Below are positions 1 through 8,066 of a stretch of DNA of 20,769 bases, in pieces. Origin of the DNA: Lachnospiraceae bacterium (GTDB lineage: Bacteria > Bacillota > Clostridia > Lachnospirales > Lachnospiraceae); assembly GCA_900771995.1 (NCBI GenBank), contig CAAGQC010000070.1:1-20769 (forward strand), read 5' to 3'. Below the pieces are notes generated by a model that had not been told where the DNA came from, did not search any database, and was given only the letters and a program-made list of their open reading frames with translations. The position numbers were made by a program, and so were the translations under genes. Each line of letters starts with the position of its first letter. The stretch's first letter is position 1.

Positions 1-30
1 ACCCTCGCTAAGTGCCGACGTCTGCTTAGA

Positions 31-61
31 GTCTGCTGTCCTTACCCCCAACGTGGGCTAC
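31..61. repeat. Left copy of an inverted end repeat
   Basis: The core CTTACCCCCA sits in a 31-nt stretch that matches the reverse complement of 20709-20739 at 26 of 31 positions, counted by eye. Outside it, CTGCTT and a CGCTA/TAGCG word also recur near both ends with different spacing. No coding frame is evident in 1-185. It may be a dispersed intergenic repeat or the edge of a mobile element; I do not recognise the family. Confidence 0.5.
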
Positions 62-110
62 TGGTTTCTTGAAAAAATCAAAATGATGAATTTAGTGGAA
101 TCGATAAACA

Positions 111-146
111 GAACTCCCGGAGTGGCAGAAGGCCCTCCGGGAGTTC
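111..146 (-). terminator. 12-bp perfect hairpin, likely terminator after the HAD gene
   Basis: GAACTCCCGGAG (111-122) and CTCCGGGAGTTC (135-146) pair perfectly around a 12-nt loop. The hairpin begins about 40 nt past the stop codon of the HAD gene. The T-tract on the minus strand is weak (TGTTTAT), so termination is inferred mainly from the strong GC-rich stem and its place at the end of the gene run. Confidence 0.6.
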
Positions 147-185
147 GTCCGGTTTAGAAAAACCTTTATTTCACTAACTCTCTAT

Positions 186-791
186 TCAACATTCCACACC
201 AAGCCTGCGCAGTTCCTCTTCCGCCTGCTCTTTGGTCAGGAAGTGGATGCCGTGGATTCCCTGCTCTTCGGCAGCCTGGACATTCTTCAGGGTGTCGTCC
301 AGGAATACACTTTCTTCCGCCTTCAATCCATAGCGCTGTAACAACAGCTGGTAGATCTCCGGTTCCGGTTTGATCAGGTGCTCCTTGTAGGACAGGATGC
401 CGCCCTCCATCTCCGGCAGGAAGTTCAGCGCCTCCGCACACTCCACCTCTGCCTTACGGGAAAAGTTCGACAGATAATACACATGATACCCCTTTGCCTT
501 CAGTTCCTGCAGCCAGGGAATGGCGTAGGCTCTGGGAGTCACCAGTCCCGTAATATTCGTAAATGCCTGATACAGCTCCTTCTCCAGTTCCGGAGCATCC
601 TTCACAAACGCCGCCAGCACCTGTTCGTCCGTCCAGGTACCGCGGTCATACTCCGCCCATAAGGGATGCAATACCGATGCTTTGGCGATCTTTTTGATCA
701 TGTCCCCGTCAAATCCCTTGTCCGCCAGAAATCCTTCCCAGCGATAGTCCGTAAGTACATTGCCGATATCAAAAATTATATTGCGTATCAT
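186..791 (-). CDS. HAD-family phosphatase, YihX-like
   Basis: A 201-residue cytoplasmic HAD-superfamily hydrolase. Motif I is FDIGNV near the N-terminus, with D8 as the expected nucleophile. The usual second Asp (+2) is Gly10, as in the YihX-type subgroup (E. coli YihX: FDLGNV). Motif II is YYLSN with S108. Motif III is K141 in IKPEPEIY, and motif IV is the D165-D166 pair in VFLDDTLKN. An alpha-helical cap of roughly residues 15-90 follows motif I, which is the HAD subfamily IA layout. YihX dephosphorylates sugar phosphates such as glucose-1-phosphate; the substrate here cannot be read from the sequence. The ATG at 791 has an AGGAG 9 nt upstream. The gene lies about 100 nt downstream of the LysR gene on the same strand, so co-transcription is possible. 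Confidence 0.85.
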   Translation of the reverse strand: MIRNIIFDIGNVLTDYRWEGFLADKGFDGDMIKKIAKASVLHPLWAEYDRGTWTDEQVLAAFVKDAPELEKELYQAFTNITGLVTPRAYAIPWLQELKAKGYHVYYLSNFSRKAEVECAEALNFLPEMEGGILSYKEHLIKPEPEIYQLLLQRYGLKAEESVFLDDTLKNVQAAEEQGIHGIHFLTKEQAEEELRRLGVEC

Positions 792-892
792 AACTCTTCT
801 CTCCTATTCGTTTTCCTGTCACTTTTCACTCAAAACAGTTCCGGCTCCGCCAGCATATCAGTTTTTTCATTGACTCTTTTCCGCCGTCACTT

Positions 893-1801
893 TTATGCCT
901 TTGCTTCTTCCTGTCTGTCCAGTTCCATGATCTCCAACAGCTTCTCCGCCGCCGGGGCCATGGGCATCTTTGTGTTCCTCACGACACAGAATTGCCGCTT
1001 CGGTATTATTTTATTGAACCGGAGTTCAAAAAGCAGGCCGGATTCCACATAATCTCTGGCAAAATCCCGCATGACACAGCCCACACCCAGATTCCGTCTC
1101 ACGAACTGTACGATCATATCGCTGGTGGCCAGTTCAAACTCCGGCTGTACATACACTCCGTTTCCCGCCAGGAATTCATCCATGTAGCTGCGGCTGCTGG
1201 TATTTTTCTCCAGGAAAATCAGCGGCAGGCTCTCCAGTTCCTGAAAATCCAGCGTCCGGTTCTTGTAGCTGAAAAACCTTCTTCCCGCCACAAAGACATC
1301 CTCGATCTCCCGCACCGGGATCATCTTAACATCCGGTCTCTCGGGGAACGGCGTGCTGACGATTCCGAAATCGATTCTGCCCTCCCTCAGGTAATTCAAA
1401 GTCTCCGGTGTCGGCGCATTGGTGACGATCACCTTGATCCCGGGATACTGCTCATGGAATTTCTCCAGATAGGGAAGCAGGTAGAACTGCAATGTCATAT
1501 CACTGGCACCGATCCGTACTTCTCCCAGTTCCATGTTCTGCATCTGGTGAACCTTCTTCACTCCCAGCTCGATCTGTTCATATCCTTTGGCCACATAGGA
1601 ATACAACAGTTCTCCCTCGCTGGTCAGCCGCACTCCTTTGGCCGCCCGGTGGAACAGTGCCACGTCCAGTGTATTTTCCAGCTGCTTGACCGCCTGACTG
1701 ACCGCCGGCTGTGAAATGGATAACTCCCCGGCTGCTTTGGTCACACTCCCACATTTTGCCACATAATAAAATACTTTATACGCTTCCAGATTATTGATCA
1801 T
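893..1801 (-). CDS. LysR-family transcriptional regulator
   Basis: A 302-residue LysR-type regulator. An N-terminal winged helix-turn-helix (about residues 5-65: FYYVAKCGSVTKAAGELSIS, then QPAVSQAVKQLE) is followed by a periplasmic-binding-protein-like effector domain (about 90-295, opening with GEVRIGASD). The start is placed at ATG 1801 (MINNLEAYK) because AGGAG lies 6 nt upstream. The longer reading to 1834 would add 11 residues ahead of the conserved LysR N-terminus and has no better site. LysR proteins usually sense a small molecule and often regulate themselves; the long palindrome at 1972-2001 upstream could be its operator. The target genes are unknown. The neighbouring HAD gene is one possibility and purA another, although purA has its own promoter and terminator. 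Confidence 0.93.
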   Translation of the reverse strand: MINNLEAYKVFYYVAKCGSVTKAAGELSISQPAVSQAVKQLENTLDVALFHRAAKGVRLTSEGELLYSYVAKGYEQIELGVKKVHQMQNMELGEVRIGASDMTLQFYLLPYLEKFHEQYPGIKVIVTNAPTPETLNYLREGRIDFGIVSTPFPERPDVKMIPVREIEDVFVAGRRFFSYKNRTLDFQELESLPLIFLEKNTSSRSYMDEFLAGNGVYVQPEFELATSDMIVQFVRRNLGVGCVMRDFARDYVESGLLFELRFNKIIPKRQFCVVRNTKMPMAPAAEKLLEIMELDRQEEAKA

Positions 1802-1971
1802 ATTGCATCTCCTGCCCCAAATCACAATCGGCACCCCGGAGCCTGTCAGTCATAGAGAAATCCTGTCACAAGCCCCACTTCCGTTGCCGATCCGGCAGGG
1901 TGACTTGCGCCCGATTTGTATGCTCCACGCGACGATCCCGCCTACCGGCCAGAGGATATCCATTCACCAAA

Positions 1972-2001
1972 TACAGATTCTTGCGCAGGCGCAAATCTGT
2001 A
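1972..2001. promoter_or_regulatory. Long palindrome upstream of the LysR gene
   Basis: TACAGAT (1972-1978) pairs with ATCTGTA (1995-2001), and TTGCG (1981-1985) with CGCAA (1990-1994). The only interruption is a 2-nt TC bulge at 1979-1980. A related half-site, TTGCGC followed by GATTTGTA, lies at 1905-1920. There is no T-tract on either strand, so a terminator is unlikely. It lies about 170 nt upstream of the LysR start and is a plausible regulator-binding site. The rest of 1802-2020 holds no gene and no promoter I would defend. Confidence 0.4.
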
Positions 2002-2020
2002 CCTGGCTCATTGTATACAC

Positions 2021-2062
2021 AAAAGAGCATGGGCTGCATCTTGTGCCGCACCATGCCCTTTT
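2021..2062 (-). terminator. purA rho-independent terminator
   Basis: On the minus strand AAAAGGGCATGG pairs with CCATGCTCTTTT: a 12-bp stem with one G-U wobble. The 18-nt loop can add a short TGC/GCA pairing. The stem ends in TTTT and begins about 40 nt past the purA stop codon. A-tract and T-tract are symmetric, so it could also work on the plus strand, but no plus-strand gene reads into it. Confidence 0.7.
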
Positions 2063-2103
2063 CTGCATTGTTTCGCTATTACATATACCTATTAGAAATC
2101 CAA

Positions 2104-3396
2104 TTATTTCTTCAGAGGACTTTCACGATAGATGATGTCTTCTCTTCCAGGGCCGTTGCTGACCATGGTGATAGGGAAGCCGATCTGCTCCTCGATGAAC
2201 TCCACATACTTTCTGCAGTTCTCCGGCAGTTCGTCAAAGTTGCGAATACCGCGGATATCGCATTTCCATCCGGGCAGCGTCTTCAGTACGGGCTTTGCCT
2301 TCTCCAGCTTATAGGTCACAGGGAAATCGGTGGTCACTTCGCCGTCGATCTCGTAGCCTACACATACAGGAATCTCATCCAGATATCCCAGTGCATCCAG
2401 TACGGTAAATGCTACATCGGTAGCACCCTGCAGACGGCAGCCGTACTTGGTGGCAACACAGTCGAACCATCCCATACGTCTGGGACGTCCGGTAGTGGCA
2501 CCGAACTCACCGCCGTCACCGCCGCGGCGACGTAATTCATCTGCTTCGTCACCGAAGATCTCGGATACGAAAGCACCGGCTCCTACTGCGGAGGAATATG
2601 CCTTACTTACGGTAACGATCTGCTTGATCTCATAAGGAGGGATACCTGCACCGATGGCGCCGTATGCTGCCAGAGTGGAGGAAGAAGTTACCATGGGGTA
2701 GATTCCGTGATCCGGATCCTTCATGGTTCCAAGCTGCCCCTCTAACAGAATGGTCTTGCCCTCTTTCAGTGCCTTGTCCAAAAATGCGGATACATCACAT
2801 ACATAGGGTGCGATCATATTGCGATACTCATGCAAAGTATTTAACAGTTCTGCGGGATCGATCAGGGGCTTGTGATACAGATGCTCCAAGATAACATTCT
2901 TCATCTCGCTGACACGCTGTACCTTTTCCTCTAACAGTTCATCATCGAATAACTCACTGACCTGGAAACCGATCTTCGCATACTTATCGGAATAGAAAGG
3001 TGCGATACCGGACTTGGTAGATCCAAAGGACTTACCTCCCAGTCTCTCCTCTTCGTACTGGTCAAATAATTTATGATAAGGCATTACCATCTGTGCACGC
3101 TCAGATACCAGAATTCTGGGCTTCGGAACATTTCTGTCTGTGATGGATTTGATCTCCTCGATCAGAAGAGGGATATCCAATGCCACACCATTACCGATCA
3201 CGCTGGTCGTATGATTGTAAAATACACCGGAAGGAAGAGTGTGCAGAGCAAATTTACCATAATCATTTACGATGGTATGTCCTGCATTCGCGCCGCCCTG
3301 AAAACGTACGATAATGTCCGCTTTCTCTGCCAGCATATCTGTGATCTTTCCTTTTCCTTCGTCGCCCCAGTTGGCTCCTACAACTGCCTTTACCAT
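2104..3396 (-). CDS. purA: Adenylosuccinate synthetase
   Basis: A 430-residue PurA, the usual length. It joins IMP and aspartate using GTP to form adenylosuccinate, the first step from IMP to AMP. The N-terminal WGDEGKGK loop carries the catalytic Asp12. His40 lies in QGGANAGHT, and the TGRPRR segment lies in the C-terminal half. The usual EGAQG segment reads EGQLG here, followed by a recognisable DHG.YP.VTSSS block, which looks like a clade variant rather than damage. The start is set at ATG 3396 (MVKAVVGANWGDEGKGK) because GGAGG lies 5 nt upstream. The ATG at 3408 would put that ribosome site inside the gene. It has its own promoter (3503-3531), two inverted repeats nearby and a terminator, so it can be expressed apart from the upstream pur genes. 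Confidence 0.97.
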   Translation of the reverse strand: MVKAVVGANWGDEGKGKITDMLAEKADIIVRFQGGANAGHTIVNDYGKFALHTLPSGVFYNHTTSVIGNGVALDIPLLIEEIKSITDRNVPKPRILVSERAQMVMPYHKLFDQYEEERLGGKSFGSTKSGIAPFYSDKYAKIGFQVSELFDDELLEEKVQRVSEMKNVILEHLYHKPLIDPAELLNTLHEYRNMIAPYVCDVSAFLDKALKEGKTILLEGQLGTMKDPDHGIYPMVTSSSTLAAYGAIGAGIPPYEIKQIVTVSKAYSSAVGAGAFVSEIFGDEADELRRRGGDGGEFGATTGRPRRMGWFDCVATKYGCRLQGATDVAFTVLDALGYLDEIPVCVGYEIDGEVTTDFPVTYKLEKAKPVLKTLPGWKCDIRGIRNFDELPENCRKYVEFIEEQIGFPITMVSNGPGREDIIYRESPLKK

Positions 3397-3412
3397 GTTT
3401 TCCTCCATTCTT

Positions 3413-3431
3413 TACCACAATTTCTGTGATA
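3413..3431. promoter_or_regulatory. Inverted repeat 2 in the purA leader
   Basis: TACCACA (3413-3419) and TGTGATA (3425-3431) form a 7-5-7 inverted repeat with one mismatch, just upstream of the purA ribosome site. It shares the TACCACA/TGTGGTA half-site with the repeat at 3506-3524. That makes it a candidate second operator, or a short leader stem. Confidence 0.4.
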
Positions 3432-3502
3432 AATCTACATCCACTATCTTATTCCAGGTGATCCGGGGAAAGTCTCCGTTTCCCTTTCTCACACCGCTTT
3501 AC

Positions 3503-3531
3503 AGTATACAACACTTTGTGGTATAAGTAAA
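3503..3531 (-). promoter_or_regulatory. purA promoter
   Basis: On the minus strand, TTTACT (3526-3531) and TATACT (3503-3508) are separated by exactly 17 nt. The -10 matches 5 of 6 and the -35 4 of 6 consensus bases. The region upstream is AT-rich. The predicted transcript start leaves a leader of roughly 100 nt before the purA ATG. Confidence 0.65.
3506..3524. promoter_or_regulatory. Candidate operator inside the purA promoter
   Basis: ATACAACA (3506-3513) and TGTGGTAT (3517-3524) form an 8-3-8 inverted repeat with one mismatch. It lies between the -35 and -10 hexamers and overlaps the -10, where a bound repressor would block polymerase. It does not resemble the Bacillus PurBox. A related repeat lies at 3413-3431. 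Confidence 0.5.
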
Positions 3532-3597
3532 ATCAATATTTATTATATTCTGTATAATCTGTATCTATATCAGAAGCGCTTATCTCCGCGTTTCACA

Positions 3598-5004
3598 TTA
3601 TTCTCTGCCATCCCAGCAATAGGTACACAGCTTCTCTCTGCCGATGCCCACAGACTCGATCATATCATCCAGTCTCTGGAACTGCAGCGTCGTGAACTTC
3701 AGCTGTTTGCAGATCCGTCCTACCATTTCCTCGTATTCCGGCGTATCGGGATTCACATAATTCTTTAAGTCGATCTCTCTGCCCTCCTGCTCGATCTCCT
3801 TGATCACACGACGAGTGATCAGATCCATCTCGGAAGAGGATCTGGAGAAATTCAGGTACTTACAGCCATATAACAGTGGCGGACAGGCCGGACGGATATG
3901 CACTTCCTTCGCACCGCTCTGGTACAGGAATTCCGTGGTCTCTCTTAACTGTGTACCCCGGACGATGGAATCGTCGATCAGTAACAGACTCTGATCCTGG
4001 ATCAGATCATGCACCGGGATCAGCTTCATCTTCGCGATCAGATTTCTCTGGGTCTGGATCGTCGGCATAAAGGATCTGGGCCAGGTAGGGGTGTACTTGA
4101 TGAACGGACGGGAAAAAGGAATTCCCGAACGGTTGGCATATCCCACCGCATGAGCGGTACCGGAATCCGGCACTCCCGCTACGATATCCGGCTTCACATT
4201 ATCCCGCTCCGCCAGCTTCGCACCGCACTGATAACGCATCTTCTCTACACTGATGCCCTCATAGGATGAGGACGGATATCCGTAATAGACCCACAGGAAC
4301 GTACAGATCTTCATATCCTTGCCGGGCTGTACCAGCGTCCGCACACCTTCCGGTGTCACTACCGCGATCTCTCCCGGTCCCAGTTCTCTCACCGGCTGAT
4401 ATCCCAGATTCAGGTAGGCGAAGCTTTCAAAGGAAACGCAGTAAGCGCCCTCCTTTTTGCCCACCGCCACCGGGGTACGACCCATCTTGTCTCTGGCCGC
4501 ATAGATTCCCTTGGGTGTCATGATCAGCAACGTCATGGAACCGTCGATGATCTCCTGGGCATACTGGATGCCCTCCACCAGATTGTCCTTCTGGTTGACA
4601 ATGGCCGCCACCAGCTCCGTGGCATTGATGTCACCGCCGCTCATCTCCAGGAAATGGGAATGTCCCTTCGAAAACAGATCCTTGATGATGGCATCGGTAT
4701 TGTTGATCTTGCCCACGGTGGTAATGGCATAGGTTCCGTGATGGGAACGCACCATCAGGGGCTGGGGTTCAAAATCGGAGATACATCCGATGCCCAGATG
4801 TCCGTGCATCTCGTTCACATCCTTGTCGAACTTCGTACGGAACGGTGCATTCTCTATATTGTGAATAGCTCTGTTGTAACCTTCTTCTTTGCTGTAGACT
4901 GCCATGCCGGCACGTCTGGTTCCCAGATGGGAATGATAATCCGTTCCGAAGAACAGATCAAACACGCAGTCTTCTTTTGCTGCGACTCCAAAAAATCCAC
5001 CCAT
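3598..5004 (-). CDS. PurF-like phosphoribosyltransferase paralogue with a lost glutaminase site
   Basis: A 468-residue full-length relative of amidophosphoribosyltransferase. The N-terminus reads MGGFFGV where active PurF has CG(I/V)FG, so the N-terminal nucleophile Cys is Gly. Other glutaminase residues are lost too: the HVRYST segment reads HLGIGC, and the HNGN oxyanion segment reads TVGK. The C-terminal half keeps the PRPP loop LLIDDSIVRGTQ (341-352), a GVPDSG block, and Cys at the four positions matching the PurF Fe-S ligands (C234, C381, C460, C463). It is therefore unlikely to use glutamine. It might use free ammonia, another nucleophile, or act as a regulator of PurF; none of these is shown. 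I recall similar MGGFFG proteins in other anaerobes, so this is probably a conserved family rather than a pseudogene. ATG 5004 has an AGGAG site. It sits between purB and purA. Confidence 0.9.
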   Translation of the reverse strand: MGGFFGVAAKEDCVFDLFFGTDYHSHLGTRRAGMAVYSKEEGYNRAIHNIENAPFRTKFDKDVNEMHGHLGIGCISDFEPQPLMVRSHHGTYAITTVGKINNTDAIIKDLFSKGHSHFLEMSGGDINATELVAAIVNQKDNLVEGIQYAQEIIDGSMTLLIMTPKGIYAARDKMGRTPVAVGKKEGAYCVSFESFAYLNLGYQPVRELGPGEIAVVTPEGVRTLVQPGKDMKICTFLWVYYGYPSSSYEGISVEKMRYQCGAKLAERDNVKPDIVAGVPDSGTAHAVGYANRSGIPFSRPFIKYTPTWPRSFMPTIQTQRNLIAKMKLIPVHDLIQDQSLLLIDDSIVRGTQLRETTEFLYQSGAKEVHIRPACPPLLYGCKYLNFSRSSSEMDLITRRVIKEIEQEGREIDLKNYVNPDTPEYEEMVGRICKQLKFTTLQFQRLDDMIESVGIGREKLCTYCWDGRE

Positions 5005-5034
5005 TTTCGTCTCCTGCTTTCTTAATTATTCTGT

Positions 5035-5091
5035 AACGATTCCGGGCCATACAGGCATCACGATTTCCGGTGAATATAGCCCCGAATCGTT
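5035..5091 (-). promoter_or_regulatory. Structured purB/purF-like spacer with two competing pairings
   Basis: On the minus strand AACGATTC (5091-5084) can pair with GAATCGTT (5042-5035), 8 perfect bp, extended by three G-C pairs after one mismatch. The same first arm can instead pair with AATCGT (5065-5060), 6 perfect bp. A small TCAC/GTGA stem can form inside the loop. There is no T-tract after it, so it does not look like a plain terminator. It ends about 20 nt upstream of the ribosome site of the purF-like gene, so effects on its translation, RNA processing or stability are possible. Confidence 0.4.
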
Positions 5092-5125
5092 ATTCGTTTT
5101 TACAAATCACTTCAGCAGAAAACAT

Positions 5126-6583
5126 TTATACATTGATCTCAGCTTTTACACCCAGTAACTCTTTGTTAGCCTCTAAGATCGGGTTGATCACATTTTTCAG
5201 GAAAGCTTCCACCTGCTCTTTGGAACGTCCGATATATTTGGACGGATCCATGGATGCCTTCAGTTCCTCCAGTCCCATGGGGAATGCGGGATCTGCGGCG
5301 ATCAGTTCTAACAGGTTGTTCTCTTTTCCTTCTACCTTTACATTGCGTCCGGCTTCCATGGAAAGCTCACGGATACGCTCATGCAGTTCCTGACGGTTGC
5401 CACCTAACTTCACGGCATCCATCATGATATTCTCGGTAGCCATGAATGGAAGTTCGCTCATCATGTGCTTCTCAATAACCTTCGGATATACTACCAGACC
5501 GTCTACCACGTTCAGGCACAGATCCAGAATACCGTCGATGGCTAAGAAGCCTTCGGGAATGGACAGTCTCTTGTTGGCAGAGTCATCCAGCGTTCTCTCG
5601 AACCACTGGGTTGCGGAAGTAATGGCAGGATTCAGTGCGTCCACCATCACATAGCGGGACAGGGAAGCAATACGCTCACTTCTCATGGGATTACGCTTAT
5701 AAGCCATGGCTGAGGAACCGATCTGGTTCTTCTCGAAGGGCTCTTCCACTTCCTTCAGATGCTGTAACAGACGGATGTCATTGCTCATCTTGTGAGCGGA
5801 TGCCGCAATACCGGCCAGTACATTGGCCACTCTGGTATCCACCTTACGGGAATAGGTCTGTCCAGATACGGGATAGCACTCCTTGAAGCCCATCTTGGCT
5901 GCGATCATGGGATCGATCCTGTCGATGGTCTCCTGATCCCCGTTGAACAGTTCCAAGAAAGAAGCCTGGGTTCCGGTGGTTCCCTTGGAGCCTAACAGCT
6001 TCATGGTACCCAGAACATGATCCAGATCCTCCAGATCCAGAGAGAACTCCTGCAGCCACAGTGTTGCTCTCTTGCCTACGGTCGTAGGCTGTGCAGGCTG
6101 AAAATGAGTAAATGCCAGGGTGGGCTGTGCCTTGTACTTGTCAGCGAAATCAGCCAGTTCCTTCATGACGTTGATCAGCTTTTTTCTCACCAGCTTCAGT
6201 GCTTCGGTCATCACGATAATATCGGTGTTGTCACCCACATAGCAGGAGGTTGCACCCAGATGAATGATTCCGGCTGCCTTGGGGCACTGCTGTCCATACG
6301 CGTAGACATGGCTCATAACGTCATGACGTACCAGCTTTTCGCGCTCTTTTGCCACATCATAATTGATGTCCTCTGCGTGAGCCTTCAGTTCCTCGATCTG
6401 CTCATCTGTGATAACGGGCTTGCCGTCCTGGGACAGTCCCAGCTCTTTCTCCGTCTCTGCCAGTGCGATCCACAGCTTTCTCCATGTGCGGAATTTCATA
6501 TCCGGGGAGAAAATGTACTGCATCTCCTTGCTTGCATAGCGTTCGGATAACGGGCTCTGATATCTGTCTGTACCTGTACTCAT
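5126..6583 (-). CDS. purB: Adenylosuccinate lyase
   Basis: A 485-residue fumarase/aspartase-superfamily lyase. It releases fumarate from SAICAR (giving AICAR) and from adenylosuccinate (giving AMP), so it serves both the main pathway and the AMP branch. The superfamily signature GSSAMAYKRNP is at 289-299, with the catalytic Ser at the SS pair. HDVMSH is at 88-93, and the catalytic His160 region reads THFQPAQPTT. It is longer than the approximately 430-residue Bacillus enzyme and closer in length to the roughly 480-residue animal-type enzyme. ATG 6583 has AGGAG 7 nt upstream. Only 31 nt separate it from the purF stop, so the two are co-transcribed. The 120-nt gap to the next gene holds a possible RNA switch. 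Confidence 0.96.
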   Translation of the reverse strand: MSTGTDRYQSPLSERYASKEMQYIFSPDMKFRTWRKLWIALAETEKELGLSQDGKPVITDEQIEELKAHAEDINYDVAKEREKLVRHDVMSHVYAYGQQCPKAAGIIHLGATSCYVGDNTDIIVMTEALKLVRKKLINVMKELADFADKYKAQPTLAFTHFQPAQPTTVGKRATLWLQEFSLDLEDLDHVLGTMKLLGSKGTTGTQASFLELFNGDQETIDRIDPMIAAKMGFKECYPVSGQTYSRKVDTRVANVLAGIAASAHKMSNDIRLLQHLKEVEEPFEKNQIGSSAMAYKRNPMRSERIASLSRYVMVDALNPAITSATQWFERTLDDSANKRLSIPEGFLAIDGILDLCLNVVDGLVVYPKVIEKHMMSELPFMATENIMMDAVKLGGNRQELHERIRELSMEAGRNVKVEGKENNLLELIAADPAFPMGLEELKASMDPSKYIGRSKEQVEAFLKNVINPILEANKELLGVKAEINV

Positions 6584-6614
6584 TTGTCTGCTCCTCTTAT
6601 ATAATCGTTATTGT

Positions 6615-8066
6615 TTATTTGTCAAATTCTCCGCGGATATCTTCCGCAGGCGGTTCCATAGGATATTTTCCGGTAAAGCAGCCCTTGCAGATGCCAAGAT
6701 TTCCGCCCACCAGTTCTTCCAGTCTCTCGATCTTCAGATAATCCAGACTGTCCGTACCGATCAGATCACTGATCTCCTGAATGGAACGGTTATAGGCGAT
6801 CAGCTGGTCTCTCGCCGGCACATCTGTACCAAAATAGCAGGGCCAGAGGAAAGGCGGAGAGCTGACTCTCATATGCACTTCTTTGGCTCCGGCCTCCCGC
6901 AACATCTTCACGATACGGTCGGAAGTGGTACCGCGGACAATGGAATCGTCGATCATGATGACACGCTTGCCCTCCACGGCTTCCCGGATGGGGTTCAGCT
7001 TCACCTGTACGCTGCTCTCTCTGCTCTTCTGCTTCGGTTTGATAAAGGTTCTTCCCACGTAGGCATTTTTCACGAATCCCATACCGTAAGGGATCCCCGA
7101 CTGCATGGAATATCCCATGGCAGCACAGTTGCCGGATTCCGGCACGCCGATGACCAGATCCGCATCCACCGGGGAATCCATGGCCAGGAATTTCCCTGCC
7201 AGGATCCGGGAATCGTATACGCTGACCCCGTCGATGAAGCTGTCGGGTCTGGCGAAATAAATATACTCAAAAATACATCTTGCAGTCTCCGCAGGCTTCA
7301 GTACATGGGTGGTATCGGACTCGATCCCCTTTTCCGGAGATATGGTCACGATCTCGCCGGGAAGCACATCCCGGACGAACTCAGCGCCCACCGTATCCAG
7401 TGCGCAGGTCTCACTGGACAGAAAATACGCATTGTCTCTTTTACCGATACATAACGGTTTAAATCCGTAAGGATCTCTGGCGCCGATCAGCTTTCTGGGG
7501 GACATCACCACCAGGGAATAGGCGCCCTTGATCTTCGTCATGGCTCTGCCCACGGCTTCCTCTACCGATTTGGAATTCAGCCGCTCTCTGGCAATGTGAT
7601 ACGCAATGACCTCGGAATCAATGGTGGTCTGGAAAATAGCACCGGTATACTCCAACTCTCTCCGGAGTTCCGGAGCATTGATCAGGTTGCCGTTATGCGC
7701 CAGTCCCAGAGTACCCTTTACATAATTCAGTACCAGGGGCTGTGCATTCTCTCTGGTGGAGCCGCCCGCTGTGGAATAGCGGACATGCCCCACACCGATG
7801 TCACCCTTTAACTTCTCCAGCTGTTCCGGTGTGAATGCCTCATTGACCAGTCCCATGTCCTTGCTGCTGAGCACTTTGCCCTTGGGACCATTCGTGTCGC
7901 TGACGGCGATACCGCAGCTCTCCTGTCCTCTGTGCTGCAATGCCAGAAGACCGTAATAGATTGTGGAAGCCACATCGTGTCCGTCGAAATCGTACACACC
8001 GAAGACACCGCACTCTTCCTTTAATTTGTCGTTATTTTCTGTCTGAATGTAAATGTTGTCCGTCAC
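6615..8066 (-). CDS. purF: Amidophosphoribosyltransferase
   Basis: A 483-residue PurF that makes 5-phosphoribosylamine from PRPP and glutamine, the committed step of purine synthesis. Residues 1-18 look like a propeptide. Cys19 in ECGVFGVY would become the N-terminal nucleophile after self-cleavage, as in the Bacillus enzyme. The glutaminase site is intact (HVRYST with R96; HNGN with N125-G126). The PRPP loop VIMIDDSIVRGTT is near 369-381. Fe-S ligand cysteines are C264, C410, C460 and C463, matching the oxygen-sensitive [4Fe-4S] class. The start must be GTG at 8066: an in-frame TAA lies three codons upstream and no other start codon precedes Cys19. Its ribosome site TAAGG overlaps a small GTAAG-G-CTTAC palindrome. 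It follows purC by 56 nt. Confidence 0.97.
   Translation of the reverse strand: MTDNIYIQTENNDKLKEECGVFGVYDFDGHDVASTIYYGLLALQHRGQESCGIAVSDTNGPKGKVLSSKDMGLVNEAFTPEQLEKLKGDIGVGHVRYSTAGGSTRENAQPLVLNYVKGTLGLAHNGNLINAPELRRELEYTGAIFQTTIDSEVIAYHIARERLNSKSVEEAVGRAMTKIKGAYSLVVMSPRKLIGARDPYGFKPLCIGKRDNAYFLSSETCALDTVGAEFVRDVLPGEIVTISPEKGIESDTTHVLKPAETARCIFEYIYFARPDSFIDGVSVYDSRILAGKFLAMDSPVDADLVIGVPESGNCAAMGYSMQSGIPYGMGFVKNAYVGRTFIKPKQKSRESSVQVKLNPIREAVEGKRVIMIDDSIVRGTTSDRIVKMLREAGAKEVHMRVSSPPFLWPCYFGTDVPARDQLIAYNRSIQEISDLIGTDSLDYLKIERLEELVGGNLGICKGCFTGKYPMEPPAEDIRGEFDK

Noticed and set aside
3397..3408. Longer purA start (MEENMVKAVV)
   Set aside because: Its codons contain the GGAGG ribosome site for the inner ATG, and other PurA proteins start close to the inner Met.
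3598..5004. The purF-like gene as a pseudogene
   Set aside because: The frame is intact over 468 codons with a good ribosome site, and the PRPP loop and Fe-S cysteines are conserved; the changes are confined to the glutaminase site.
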